Assembly (NCBI GenBank): GCA_034509425.1
Contig: JAVTVJ010000371.1
Span: forward strand, 1,302,001-1,366,000
Length of the DNA stretch: 64,000 nucleotides
Source of the DNA: Eopsaltria australis
Taxonomy: Eukaryota; Chordata; Aves; Passeriformes; Petroicidae
Reading direction: 5' to 3'
Each line of letters begins with the position of its first letter. Within the stretch, counting starts at the first letter, position 1. The translations under genes and the position numbers were made by a program. The notes under the pieces are model-generated. The model made no database searches and had not been told where the DNA came from. It worked only from the letters and a program-made list of their open reading frames with translations. This document shows, in pieces, positions 12,206 through 25,313 of this stretch.

Positions 12206-15200
12206 TGTTGTTTTTTAAAGAAAGTCTTTTTGTCTCACAGTCACCTACACTGTGACTCTAGCTGGATCAGCAATTCTAGTGTCTTTCTTCTGTTTTCCAG
12301 ACTTTTGCAAAATAAGCACTGCAGAAATGAGACATTCTTCCAGTAGCCAGCATCTCACTCTCACATTTCCCCTCTGTCCTAGCTCCATGTACACATATGT
12401 GTGAGGAATGGCGTTACTCACATACAAGGACTCTATTACTCTACTGCTACCAACGCAACAGATAAATTTGTTGGAAATCACTGAAAGACTGGTATTCAGA
12501 TGAACAAACTTAGACAGACACTGCCTTGGAGTCAACAAAGATACTTTTTTTCTTTCATACCATTTACTTTAAAATCTGCAAACAGTCATCCCAGCATTAT
12601 GTGAAGTCCCCAAATACCCATGCAATTTGGATAGAGGTAACACTGTTCCAGTGAATCCAATGCTGGAAATATCTTGTCCCAACTTAAATACATTCTTCTG
12701 CCATGTCCTTTCACTGTGAAACTCTTGACATGATGTTCGATGCTATTTTATCCTTTGAATAATACTTAGCTTCAGAAATGGCAGGAGACCCTTGGTATTG
12801 CCTCTGGCTCTCTCTGTTTGTAGGATCTGCACAAAACATATGGTACATGGAGAAAGGGAGAGCTGTTAAAAGGATGAAAGCTGTTCCAGTAAATGTGGTT
12901 GTTAAGAGCCAGTGCAGTATCTGTCATCGATAAAAGCAAAATATTTTAGGGTATTTGTACTTTATGGCACAAACATTTTTTAGAGAAGTTTGGTAAAAAT
13001 AATTTTTTTGAGAAGTACGCTCTCCAGGAAATTTCTGCTGTCATGTCTTGTAGCACTAGAAATGTCAAAGTTTCTGCAAAGATCTGCACATTGTTTCACT
13101 CCACTGCCACTTCAGTCCCAAAGAGAAACTTGTGTATAGTTTCCTACCTGTCCATAATAGCTGGCCTAAGAAAAGACCCTCTCCACAGCATTTGCCTCAT
13201 GTTTAGATGTTCAGTCAATACAAGGAGATGCCTTGTTTATCTAGGACAGAGACAATCTTGAAGTAGCTGAGACTGAAATAATTGCTGCTCTTTCCTCTTT
13301 CTTCCCCCACTAAATATCTCCCTTCCATGGTGATTTTCCAGATTTGCTAGTGTGGCTGAGCTAACAGCAGGAGCCAGTGCTGACAGGGGCTGTGCTGTGC
13401 TGTGGGGGTCCATAAGGCATCAGCTGTGGAAGGTTGTGTATATCTCCACTCTCAGTGATAAAAACACAGCTTGGCTCTTCAGCCTCGCCCTCCCCCAGTG
13501 AGTTCTGCACACACATCTACAAAACACCCACTCACGTGTATGCCTATAAACAAGCAAACAAATCATGCCACCTAAAAAAACTAATTGAACAATTCCTCCT
13601 ACAGCCTGGGAAGGAAAAGAAGAAAAGAGTATGCTGGTCTTTTCTATTTCTGAAATATTGAAGAACTACTTGGCTACTGTTGTGACAGAAAGGTAGATAA
13701 CTAGGTTGATGACACAGTAAGAAAGGAAGAGGAAGCTGTGGAAGACAGAGAGGAAGAAGCTTTGTGTTGTGTCTCTGTCAACTTGATTAGTGGCTTTCCT
13801 CTGAATCCTGAATGGAGTGGCCTCCATGGGTCAATCTCATTAGAAATAAAAATGGAAGAGCTGCAGGAATCCACACTGAGCTTTACCTAGAAAATTTGAC
13901 AGCAGGGCCACTGCTCAGGCTTGGAGGAGCAACAACAAGGTGAGGAGGTGACTGAGGTGGCTGTGACAAAGCAACCACCACTGTCCAAGTGACCTGTGGA
14001 AACCTATTTGTTCAGGAAAGCTCCAAAACCCAGGTTTGTTCCAAACAACAAATCAGTGGCAAGACACCATGACAAGTAGATGCTGAGCAGACAGTTTTCC
14101 AAATGAGCTGACTAACCCACAGGTGACATTTTCCTACAGGTTCTCAGAGAATGCATCAAAGGTGATTCTAAGAAATGAATTTGTTTCAGAGCCAGTAAGT
14201 ATGGTTTAAAGGTCAGCAGCCCTCATGGGGCAGCGTGAGGCCTACAAAATTTTGTCAAGGAAAGACATCTAAAGAGCACTCAAAATCATCAGGATCCTTA
14301 ATGTCATGGTATTTGATATCACAAAGAAAAAATCAGGAAGGAGGAAAAAGTCTGGAGTTTCTGAGGGCAGCTGAACTAGTATTCCAGTCTGTTTTCTAGG
14401 AAATATTTTCCATGCAGAAGATTATCGAAAGGGGTCAGGAAACTCATGTGCTGTATTCGGTCTGCAGTTGCTATATGCAACTCCTCTGGGTTTCTCATTG
14501 TAAAAAGGGGCTGAGTGATGCTTTCCTGCCTCACGGATAGAGTGACATTGGGTCCTTCTTGTGAAATGTTCTTCCATTCTCTAGTGCAACACAGCATGCC
14601 AATGCTGTGAACAGAGTTACAGATAGAATTGTGGATATTTAGTATCTGTTGCAGGGGGAAAGAGGCACATGAGGGTATGTGGTATGTGGGAGAAGTTAGT
14701 GCTACATCTGCTCCTGCCCTGTCAGTTCTGTGGAGAGGAAGAATCTGACATTGACTCTCATTGCATGGATTTTGTAAGGTCTGTGGTGATATGAGCTTTC
14801 TGCAATAGATTAGAGTCAATTTCTGTATTGTCAAAAGTGGTCATGTGTTTTGTTTTAGGTATTTTTGTGGTAGCTGAAGGCTGGTTGGTAGTGTCAGAAA
14901 ACCACTGCTTCACACTTCCAATGGGATTATAACTTAAAAAGGGCCAAGCCTGGGCATGGAAGTTTCCTGTGACTGCTTCAGTGCTACTTACAATGCACCT
15001 ATCTATAGCTATCATAGCCAGAGGTTCCACACTTCCACCGTCAAACACAGAGACCCTCCTAAAATGAGATCCTGTGTCTATCCTGTTCTTTGCCTACATC
15101 CCTCCACTCCAGTTGCCTGTGATTCCAGTTGGTGTTGACTCAGCAGTCCTTCTGTTGGGAGCTTCTGTTCTGTGGCCCTGTGCTGATACAGGCAGTCAAT

Positions 15201-16500
15201 ATTCTCAAAGCTAGGTATGGTTAATCAAAGCAGTATCAAAGGCCATTAAAGGAAAACCTTACTAGTCCCTCCTGATAGTAGGACAGATGCTTTTGCTTTT
15301 CCAGTCCCTCAGTGGATCAGGGTTTTTTGTGACACAAAGGTATTTCCTTTCTCCTGTCTCCAAGGAAATTGTCTTAAAGCCATATTGATGCTTTGGTTCA
15401 AATTCTTTTGCAAAATTCCCCTCATGACTTAGAAGTAATGTTTTTCCCAGGAATTATAGCAAGTTACTCTTTGTTAGGGACCCTTGTTGTGTTTAGTTAA
15501 GGTGCTTATTTAGAGCTAAGACAATACCTCTCAAGCTGGTTTACTGATATTTTTTTAAAAATAACTCCTTCCCCTGCAGTTTTTCTTTAAAGACCTCTCT
15601 AAGAAGGTAATAAAAACCCTTGTAGCCCAACAAGACCCTGTGAAAAAAATTCCAGTTTACCTGCTCTATAATATCACTGATCAACTCCAGATCCTTCATT
15701 ATGTTTTCATTTTAATATTTAGTTCTGTTATGAGGTAATCTGGAGATATCAAATGAGGATATGAAACTCAATTTTGCAGAGGTCCCCCCAAAATTGCCAG
15801 CCAATTACTCTGGCTCTGAATCAATGGCATGCAAGAGAACTGCTCTGTGTTGCATCCTCTAATTCTTAGTGTTGGCAATCTCCATTGTGTAGAGAAGCTC
15901 GCAGAGGCAGACGTTCATTTTAATATTCCCATTAGAACAATCCTGCTAATACAAGTGATTTAAGCACAGACTTTTGTTGTAGAAATAATAGCTTAAGTGG
16001 AGGTGGAACCTCCTCTATATATCTTCCTTTTTCTCCTTTGAAATCTCAGGGCTTACAGCATATTATATGTCACAAGAAATACCAGTGTAACTGCATATTG
16101 TAATTTTCTTGCAGCACGCATTGTGGAACGTATCAATGAAGTGTTTGACAATGATAGCAATACAGAAAAATTTTTTTTTGTGATCTAGCAGGTTTTTTTT
16201 TATCAAGCTGTTTAAGTCTCTTACTATTTGTTGGTGGTGTAATATCATAACAAGAAGCACTGTGTAACTAATGCTGCATCCAAAGAGAAAACATTGCTTA
16301 TAATGTCTCCTGGCTTGTAAGTGCCAGAAAAGGCCTCTTTACCTAAGAGACAGGCGTTTACGTGATCAAGGACTTCCCTCCACATCCTCCCATCGCTGCA
16401 ATCAATTGTGTAGTTGTGAATGATGGAGTCTACAAATGGAAATGTCAGGCAGAAAGTGTTTATGCAATTTTGAAAATAATGTAGATACTGTAGTTGAATC
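12206..16500. other. Intergenic sequence, nothing recognised
   Basis: No gene or transposon identified. Minus-strand frames at 14376-15048 are fairly long but begin with non-ATG codons and match no family I know. The stretch around 15886-16015 has alternating AT-rich and mixed blocks that could be a conserved non-coding element; this is a visual impression only. Confidence 0.45.
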
Positions 16501-16818
16501 TCAGAGAGATAAGATTACAGTGTATGTGTCTGTTTTTGTGCCTGTGTGTATGAAAGAAAGAGCAAGAGGGAGATTACATTGTGTTCGAAAAAAGGAATGA
16601 CAGTGTGTATTAGAGAGAGATAAAATTGTGTTTCCAGGGCCTCTGTGTCAGAAAGATTTCATTGTGCAGGTGTGTGTGTAGCTGTCCTTATGCTAAAGAG
16701 AAGGTCTGTGTGTGTTTAGGGGCAAGATGATGGTGTATATGCATTGTAGGAATGCAGTGTGTTAGAGAATGTATGCATGTGTGTGTATGCTTGTGAGTTA
16801 GAGAGCCTATACTGTGCA
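16501..16818. repeat. Degenerate TG/GA-rich minisatellite field
   Basis: A core of the form agagagat-a-att-a-ca-tgtgt recurs about seven times (near 16504, 16566, 16613, 16650, 16695, 16763 and 16798), at irregular spacing of about 35-70 bases and with extra TG runs between copies. It looks like an old tandem array eroded by substitution and indels. No coding frame crosses it. Confidence 0.55.
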
Positions 16819-19800
16819 TTAAACATTTAGGAAAGTCATACCACGTGACTCTGTTGCAATTTTGTTTACAAAGGAAAGCACTGTCAGAGTTTTAGAAATA
16901 TTTTTCTGAAATTCTGAATTTCCTGGCGCATCTTATGATTTTCACTCAAAGCAAATTTAGTAGTTCCTATTAATGTATCTTTTGAAGAGGCAAAGCTGTA
17001 TCTAGGGAAATACGAATTATAAAATTCTGCCTGAAAAAAGTCACTTGGACTAAATGTTCATTTCATTGATGAACAGCACTTGGAGTAAACAGAATAAAAC
17101 AAAATTATCAGATCTTGCATTTTGCCCAAAGCAAATGTTAATGTTACTTGTTGGGTATTTCATGATAAATTCATTCAAAACAGTAAGTTACCAAAAAACA
17201 TCTTTCTTTCCAGGAAACATGAACATGTAGTGGTGATTCAGAAGCTGGGAGTTGTGATATATACCTGCATTTTTAAATAGAATGCATGATATCCTTTTTC
17301 ACAAGTAATTTGTGAATCTAAACTCCCTGATAAAAGCACTCTTTAATACAGAAAGTAGTCATGTGAATGGTGGATTTATCTTCATTGAGAAGAGGTAACA
17401 TTTTGGATATGCTAGAGAAAAAGTATGGCTGATACATATGATGGGGAATTAAAATGTGCGGAAAAGAGGAAGTGGACTTCTACTGTCTTCTCCCTCACTT
17501 GCACTTCCCCTGCATCTGGACAGCACTGTCTCTGCTTCTCTCTATCTGAGTCAAGGGCAGCTCTCAGCACCAGCCACCCTCTGTCTGACAGCTCTGCTGG
17601 GGGCACATGGCCCTTTTGGATGCTCCCACACTGTGTTCTGCTTCCATGGACATGGGCTGAGTCTGTGAGGCACTGTGGCACTGGGACACACAAAGCTGAG
17701 CCCACTTTCTGTGGCCTGCAGTTTAGGCACTTTAGCTATTGTCACCTTACTCAGGAATAAAGTTGAAGTGGGCTACTGATAAATGCTTAAAGTGCTTTAA
17801 TCTGACCTTGGCTTTGTCATGTAGGTGATTTAGGCTGCTTGTGTTGCTGTGGTTTTATCCTACGTGCATACATATTAGAGGAGGTGTCCCTGTCCTCTCC
17901 TGCTTCCAATCCCCAAGGGGACTGGGTACTCCAAACTACTCACATAGTGGGTAGAGGAGAGCTGAGTGGTCAGGACTTGCTTCTGCTAATCTGAATGCAG
18001 CATCTGCACGTAGGCTGGTGTTCTCCACAATTGTGATTCACGTGCCCATCGCTTTCATGTCATGACAACCTTAGAAAAAGCTGTTGGACTGCCAGGACTG
18101 TCACCACACAGGTTTTTAGAGAAGCACTTGGCATCCTTCACATCTGCTTCTAGTGAGGGGAAGAAAATCTTCCTTGAAGTGTGTAGAGGTCTTCCAGCCC
18201 TGCAAAGACCTGTGCAAGAGGCAGGAAGAAGGTGGTAGGGGGCACAAAGGGATATTTGTGTTCAGTCAGCAATGGTTCTTGTCTCTCTGAGATGGAGTCC
18301 AAACCTTACTGCTGGCAGCCTTTTCCTATCAACAGCCGCAAATCCATGAGCTCCTTGTTATTAATTGAGGTCCCTCTGTGTCATTCTGTAGGACCCTTGT
18401 TGTGATTCAGCAGTGGTTAACTTCTGTCTAAGTTTTCCTTCTTGGTCTATAGAAATCTCACTTCTGGCTGCAAGTTTGATGACAGGCTCAAGGTGTGAAG
18501 AAGGGTGAGACTGAATATTGAAGAAAAGGAAGTGATGACAGAGCACTTTCATCTGTTTCAGCACTGACCCAAATGGAAGCCATCCTGCAGCTGTGCAGGG
18601 TAGCCATTAAACACCTGCACCACTTTGTGCTATCCCATGATGAAACTCTCCTTATATCTCATGCTCAAGTAAGATGATACGCAGACAGTTAACCCTCTCT
18701 GTTCTAATTTTCCAAGAGAGCTAGGCTGTCTAATTTGGGACCATGCAGGTTTCAGTGGTCATGAAATGCGGCTCTGCTATGCTCAGACAACACCTGCACA
18801 TCTTGTCTTAGTGACTGTGTCTGTCTGCCCAGTAACACCCAACACATCCTCCCCTTGGTACTGGCATGCACTTTGCTGATTCTTTTGTGTGCTTTCGTGT
18901 TTATGTGCACTGCCAGGTTTGCCACCTGTCAGCCCCTTCTTGTGATTCTTCTTACGTTTTCTCCTTTTTTGCAAAGCCACAGCTCCCAGAGTCGGGTGGT
19001 TGCATGAAAGTGCTGGCTGTCAGTTAAAAAGAGGTGCAGATTTGTAGCTTTTCTGGTTGTGGAAAAAGCTTGTAAATGTAGTGCTATAATGGATTAAAAG
19101 AAACAAAATGAGAAGACACACTCTTTCTTGTTTAATTGCTGGATTTCTACTTTAACTTAATGATTTTTGGTGGGGTGTACAGCTCAGGTTTTTATTTGCC
19201 CAGTGTAGATTTTGGTACACTTTTGTATGCACATGTACCTTCTCAGCTGTATATATAAAAATACACTTGCATTTCGTGTAGATATACATGTGTACTCCCA
19301 CACCTGCCAACTGCACAGATTCTCTTCTCACAGAAACCTTCTCTCCTACTCTGCTTTCTTCCACACATTTCCCTTTCCGCAGCTGCTGTCCACCACCTTC
19401 CTCTGAGTTATGGAATCTCCACTATTGCTTGTACCGAGTAACCTTCTCCCCCACTCTCACTCCCTCCTCTCCTTCACTCCAGGAAAGCTCTTTCTGATTA
19501 TCTTTTCACCGGTGTCTGGCATTCGTACTTCTGTAGACAGAGAATGGTAAGAAGACAGTGACGTGAGCAGACAGAATAACTGGGGAATAAAAACGAGTTG
19601 GTTGAGAATCTGTAATTAGAAGTCCAATTTCCATTTCCTTCTCAGGCACTTTAGAATCCCTTTCAGGGGTTTCTTGACTGTCTCAAAACTGAATGTCATT
19701 GAGATTTTTTTTCTTCTTTTTATTTTTTTTTTTTTATTTTGCATCCTCTTGTTTCCTTGGCAACAAGTTGGTGATGCAGGGAGCTAGAAATGTGCTATGT

Positions 19801-22332
19801 CTCCGTGGAGATGTTGGCGTGGGTGTGCCATGGTGACATCCAGGATGGACGCACAGCTCTGCCAATCCTACCCCACCCCTTGTAATAAGCACCATGGGCC
19901 CAGCCTCAGAGGTAACGCTTTTATTTTTAGCTTCATAGGTGTTAATCTGCTCTCTTTTCATGACGATCGGTCCAGACGTCTCATTAGTTACATCAGCACA
20001 AATTGACTGACTTGAAGAGGGCTGTTAAGGCCATGCCTTTAGGTTTATATTCAGGAACTTAACTCAGAAGAAATTACACTCCTATCATGGATTGTACTCA
20101 TTGTAATGGTTTGAATCCTTCCCGTTCTCTTGGGGAAGAAAGTTACCAGTCATTAATGAATAGGACTGTGAAACAGAGCTCCCACGTTTCATTTTATTCT
20201 AAATGAAGTTGTTTCACCCTTTCATACCTTGAGGGCTGCTCATCTGGAATGCAAGGAAACTGCTATCACTCTTGGCCTGGGACATGGGAGATAAAACTTC
20301 ACTGAGAGTTCAGCTGGGAGGTTCCAAGGCAACTTACTTGTATACTTCTATAAGACAAAACTGTCTCGTCTGAAGAGTCTGTTGCTCAGATGGCTTAGCC
20401 CTCATCTGGGTCTGCCCAAATGACTCACTGTAATGTTCTCGCCCCCTCTAGTTCAGCACACTCAACATCTTTACAGTATGTTTTTTACTGTGCATATAGC
20501 CTGTTCAGCCTTCTTATTCTGTATTTTGTCTTCATCAATATTCTGGCTGCAAGCCAAGACCCAAACTCTCCTTTGACGTAACTCTTGATACATACAATAG
20601 TGAAGTAAGGGCTAGCCTCAATCTCATCAAATATCCAGAGGTCCTGCTGCCTTTTTGGTTTGTTTCATTTTCTAGGAGGCTTTATGACATCACACAGAGA
20701 CCGTGATGTCAACAAGGAACCCTCTGGGTAGGCTTTTGAGAGGTTGCTATGGATCTTCTTACTGCCAAATGACTGTAACTTTATCCCAATGGGATTTGCA
20801 ATAGGGCTCATCCATGCAGCAATAAAGCCAAGTATCGAATTCTTCTTGCCAGAAAGACCAATTAAAGGATTAAATGTGAAAAGCTAAAACCCATAACAAC
20901 CATACTGACAGGGTTTTCTTTTCCTTTTTAGACTGTAGTCATCTTTGCAGCATATTGTTCTGGGGTCAGCATCCTCAGGGATACATTGGTGCAGCAAATG
21001 ATGGAAAGAAGCTGGAGAGGAAAACCGCAGTGAATCCGGCCAAGGCAGGATAAGCTTCTCTTCCAGCCATGCTGGCAGATTTCTTTTGCCTTCTTTCCTA
21101 TACTTCTTAAATGTTTCGAGCACAGACCAAGTTTATTCAGCTTCCAAGATGTGTGCTTGTTCAAAAGGTATTTTATTGTGTGGAGCTAGAGGAAACATGA
21201 GGAACAATCAGGCACCAATGGCACATTAAGAAGATGTGTCATTGACACAGCATGTCAATGAGGAGTGAATCCAGATTCTGTTTTTAAGGACATTATGTTC
21301 AAGTGAGGCACATAAATCTGACTAAAATGCCTTGCTCATTGGATCTGAATCCAGCATTTAGTCCTGACTGCCACTGAAATCCAGGTCAGATTTGTCTTTT
21401 TATTTGCATTCATGTTAACAGATGAGAGGAGCTGACACATCTGTCTCGCGCCACCATTCTGTCTAATGTTGTCTAAAGGAGGTCTCCTGCCTCAAGGAGC
21501 CAGCAGCCCTGAGGTGTGATCTGATGAGATGCAGAACACCATAACAGAGACACTTCCACTAAGTTTGGTGGGGGAAAAGGCTGCAGGTTTGGCTGTGTAT
21601 TTGCTGGAAATGGAAGTGATATGGTGGTGCCCACAGCCTAAAACCTATTACGTGATGAATTACCTGGAATAAACAGTAAAGGCAGTGGAAGCTGTTGTTG
21701 GAATACTCAGTAGAGGGACTTTGTCTAAATCATGTGACTAAAACTAAATAGATAGAAAGATGAGCTCAAAAACTTAGGCAGAATTGTCCTATGGGACTTT
21801 TTTTTTCTTTAGTCTTTTTTTTTCCTAAATGCACTAGCAGAAAGCATCTGCAGTCTGCAGAAAATTTTAAATAAAACACTGCAGTGTTTATGTTTCCAGC
21901 CCAATAACTGTTACTGATTTTGCAGGAAGAATCAATTTTTCCCCAAAGAAAAAAACGTCTTCTTCGTCGCCATCTCCCATCTCTGGAGCTGTGGAAACGA
22001 ACTCTACACTTACCAGGAACACTGCAAGAAAGATCCTGCCAGCTCAGATTCTTCTTCATTTTGAGTAGTTAGAGGGAGATCTCAGAGCAGTTTTACCCAT
22101 ACCAAACAGCAAGAGATACCTCATGTCTTTTGAAAAGAGGGTATAACATTAACTATAGTTTAGTCCAGATTCTTCTCGCACCTTTTTCTGCTGTGTCCTT
22201 CTTGCACTTGTTAGCACCCCTTAGTGCTAGGGACTATGTGCACAGAATACATGAGAGACCTCACCCTGTCTCCTGCCCCCCAGAGATTAGACAAGTGTGC
22301 ACCAAGTATGGGATTGCTTTGATATCTCTCCT
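16819..22332. other. Intergenic sequence, no gene seen
   Basis: I see no exon or transposon. T-rich runs occur near 19705-19738 and 21799-21825. A 9-bp inverted repeat of CRE-like sites lies at 20685-20711 and is listed separately. Confidence 0.5.
20685..20711. promoter_or_regulatory. Inverted pair of CRE-like sites
   Basis: TGACATCAC at 20685-20693 and its exact reverse complement GTGATGTCA at 20703-20711 flank a 9-base spacer. Each arm contains TGACATCA, one base from the CREB/ATF consensus TGACGTCA. It could be a paired bZIP binding site or a small hairpin. No nearby exon is visible, so a role is speculative. Confidence 0.35.
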
Positions 22333-22487
22333 CTCTCCTCTCCTCTCCTCTCCTCTCCTCTCCTCTCCTCTCCTCTCCTCTCCTCTCCTCTCCTCTCCTC
22401 TCCTCTCCTCTCCTCTCCTCTCCTCTCCTCTCCTCTCCTCTCCTCTCCTCTCCTCTCCTCTCCTCTCCTCTCCTCTCCTCTCCTCTC
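22333..22487. repeat. (TCCTC)31 pentanucleotide microsatellite
   Basis: An uninterrupted period-5 array of about 155 bases, pyrimidine on + and purine on -. It generates SSPLLSSPLL-type frames on + and RRGEERRGEE-type frames on -, which are not genes. Its purity implies it is young and length-polymorphic, and it is a homopurine-homopyrimidine tract capable of triplex formation. Confidence 0.97.
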
Positions 22488-22812
22488 TCTTCCCCTTTCA
22501 GTTTTTCCCATGACTTGAGATTCAGCAGCTTCTGCAGTGTGACAAGTTCCTGTCAGCTGTCAGGGCACTAAAATAAGGCTTTATCTTGTCTCCACAGCCG
22601 CGAATGGCAGGGCTGGCAATAGGTACACTTCAGCCAGGCAGCCACTGCTGCCATATGCTCTTCCAACCTCACTGCATGCTAACACAGCAATCTGTAGCCT
22701 GGCAGATTTGCTGTTTTTCCTTGCAAGACCTGCAAAAGGAGGCAACCCTGGTTCCTACCCCTTCCTATTGCAGTATCTTATGCTGGATAGCAACCCTATT
22801 TTTTTACCTTCT

Positions 22813-22879
22813 TTCTCCAGCATTGGGTGAGAGTCAGAGTCAGACTACCTGACTCCAGCATTCTCTCAATGCTGGAGAA
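22813..22879. repeat. Nested inverted repeats (potential hairpin)
   Basis: ttctccagcattg (22813-22825) pairs perfectly with caatgctggagaa (22867-22879). A second copy of ctccagcatt (22853-22862) pairs with aatgctggag (22868-22877) across a 5-base loop. Two alternative hairpins can therefore form from the same right arm. Confidence 0.6.
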
Positions 22880-25228
22880 TGAAAATCCTGCTAATTCTTT
22901 TAAACCATAATTGACTGAAAAAATGGCCTTGGGGCACACATCATAAATTGAGTTGAAGCCATGCACCATGCAGTTGGAGGGGGAAAAAAACCAACCTATC
23001 TTCCTTTAGGGAGAGAGGACATTAGGTATTCACACTTCAAGCATGCCAACTAATCCTCCTTATTCCACAAGGCTAATTCCAAAATAACTTTTATATGGCA
23101 TGGTTTGCTGGGGAGGGCACTGATGAATCAGTTAGGTGCCCTTTTTAATAAGCACAACTGCTTCCTAGACTGCTCTTTTCTGCTGCCTTGTCTGCCACTC
23201 ATCTCTGTGCCACATGCTCCTTATTCAAAGGGCACCTGTTGAATAACCATGAAGCAAAGTTACAGAGCAAGGGCAATAGAAAAGGTGAAGCACAAATAGA
23301 CAGTGCAGTTTTAACCACAATATTTCTGTGGTCTTGCCATAGGGACACGGGGATTCTGCTGAATGACTGTGCTGATGCTTGAATGAGGAATGATAAGCCT
23401 GTTATTTACTTGCATGGCAGTGTGACTGCTTCCTGCTGAGTAGGAAAGCCTAGAAGGGTGTTTTGAACCCTAACAGTGCTGCAGCTCAGAGCAGTTCTTT
23501 GCTATCACAGGCACCACACACACCGTTGTTTGAATGAGCCCTACACCACAGGTTTGGGTTAAATATTGCTGCCCAGTAGCAGCTGGAAAGTCCAGAAATT
23601 GCAGAAGGAATATGTTTGCAGACAGTTGCTGTGGGAGTAGCTTCTGATGGGTCTGAAATGCTATTCATTGATTTGGAAACTCTTTCGTGGAGCAATTTAT
23701 ATTAAAAGTGCACTACATTAGCAAAGAAACCTACCCAACATGCTGGTGATTCTGCTGACTCAGAATGTCAGTCCATCCCTGTCAGCTCACTATCTCATCC
23801 CACCCATGTCTGACAACAAGACAGCAGTCACAAAGATAGCTCACCATGCAAGAGTTTCATAAATATCATCTCTGGGTAGATGGCAGAGAAATATTCAAAT
23901 TAGTGAAGGAGAGGCAGGGAAAATCAAATATTACTCATTTTCTTTAGCAGCTTGAGAATGACCATCTTTGGGTAGACCAGAGGAGCATCTAGTTCACTGT
24001 CTTTATTCAGGAGCCAAAACTAGGGATGGAGAGAAACATTAAAAGAAATAGCAAAGATGCTTCTCCAAGACACTCTTCTAGTCTGTAAGAGTTTTCAGTT
24101 CCGATACTTTCTGAGGTAGAGAATGTCTGACTAAACAGCAGACACTTAATTCTGAAAGAGCAATAGCAAGTTCTCTTTCTTCCCTTGTGGATAGGCCAAA
24201 AGAAGTTATTTGGGGTTACAGGAGTCAAATGAGGGAACCATGCAGGTTCAAGGAGATGGCTGTGTCAGGGACAGTTTATGAAAAGTACAGTAGAGGGGAA
24301 ATTTTAAGAACATGGGGTAGATTTGGGGATACGGCGTACCACAGGGTCACAAAATAAGGGTTTTTCCACATATGACTTCAAAAGAATCAGCTTTGAGACA
24401 TTTCAAAAAGTGTCTTCATCACATGCGTAATGTTAATTACCTTAACCATGAATATGTTTGGCAGCAACTAATAACAAAGATGAACTATGATGTATTTCAA
24501 AGGGACTTAAAGATCAGTGAGGATTTTGTTTTCTCCTTTAGGAATGTGGTAATTGAAAAACTGAAGTAAATTTATCAAGGTCCCAAAGCATGTTAGGAGA
24601 AGTAAATACAATGCTGCTCTGAAAAACAGATATGGAACTATTTGAAATTGTAAAAGAAATGAGTGAGTGCTTTCTAAACACTGCAGTAAAAGCAGATAGC
24701 TTTTAAATAATATGAACTCTGGACTAAACCTTAGAAAAGTAGTGCTGTTGCTAGGGCATATGTGTGCATACCTTAAGAAAAAGTTATTGTTGCTCAGTTT
24801 TATACATGTTCCTGTTAAAGAACATGTTCCTGAAGTCTGTGAAAATGTCCATTTGTTTCAGGAGATAGTGTTGATTTACACTAAGCTTTACTTCAGAGCA
24901 ATTGAACACCAGGACCAGAATAAAGCAGCAGAGTCTATTAGGTCCTTGACTGGGGTGGCTGAGTAGAGAACAAAGAGTGCCTGAAGTCAACGATAGTGTA
25001 ACTGAATTCGGTTCATTAGGATGTTGCAAAGATATTTGAAAAACTGAAAGCAAGTGGTTCTGCATCCAAATTTGAAATCCACTTATAAACTAACATTGAT
25101 CAAGGCATCTTTTGGATGGTCTGAGGACTTCTAACTTTGATCCTTCTATAGATTTACCTCCTAGGAAGAAAAAAGAAGGATCTTAGAAAAACAGGATTCA
25201 CAGAAGATCCAAACATTTCCAGTGAATC

Positions 25229-25313
25229 AAAACAAACATGCAAAAAAAAAAAAAAAACCCCAAACCAAAGCAAGCAAAAAAACCCACAACAAAACTATGC
25301 AAGCAAAACCCCC
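25229..25313 (+). repeat. Poly-A plus A/C-rich tract
   Basis: Sixteen consecutive A residues (25242-25257) run into CCCC, then A/C-rich sequence with aaaaacccac and aaaaccccc units. It is the same compositional class as 3433-3463 and 43954-44018. It could be the tail of a very old retrocopy or simple low-complexity DNA. Confidence 0.65.

Noticed and set aside
14376..15048. Minus-strand frames with an AMIAIDRC motif, superficially like a GPCR DRY motif
   Set aside because: No flanking transmembrane helices or other receptor motifs are present, the longer frame has a non-ATG start, and the frames do not join.
20430..20450. Possible CTCF site (gccccctctag)
   Set aside because: Only the G-rich half matches the consensus; the other half does not.
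22130..22513. 127-codon frame rich in SSPLL repeats
   Set aside because: Translation of the (TCCTC)n array.
24300..25257. Possible processed retrocopy ending in poly-A
   Set aside because: A 16-base A run is present, but the two + frames resemble no protein, no target-site duplication is visible, and the A run belongs to a wider A/C-rich tract class.
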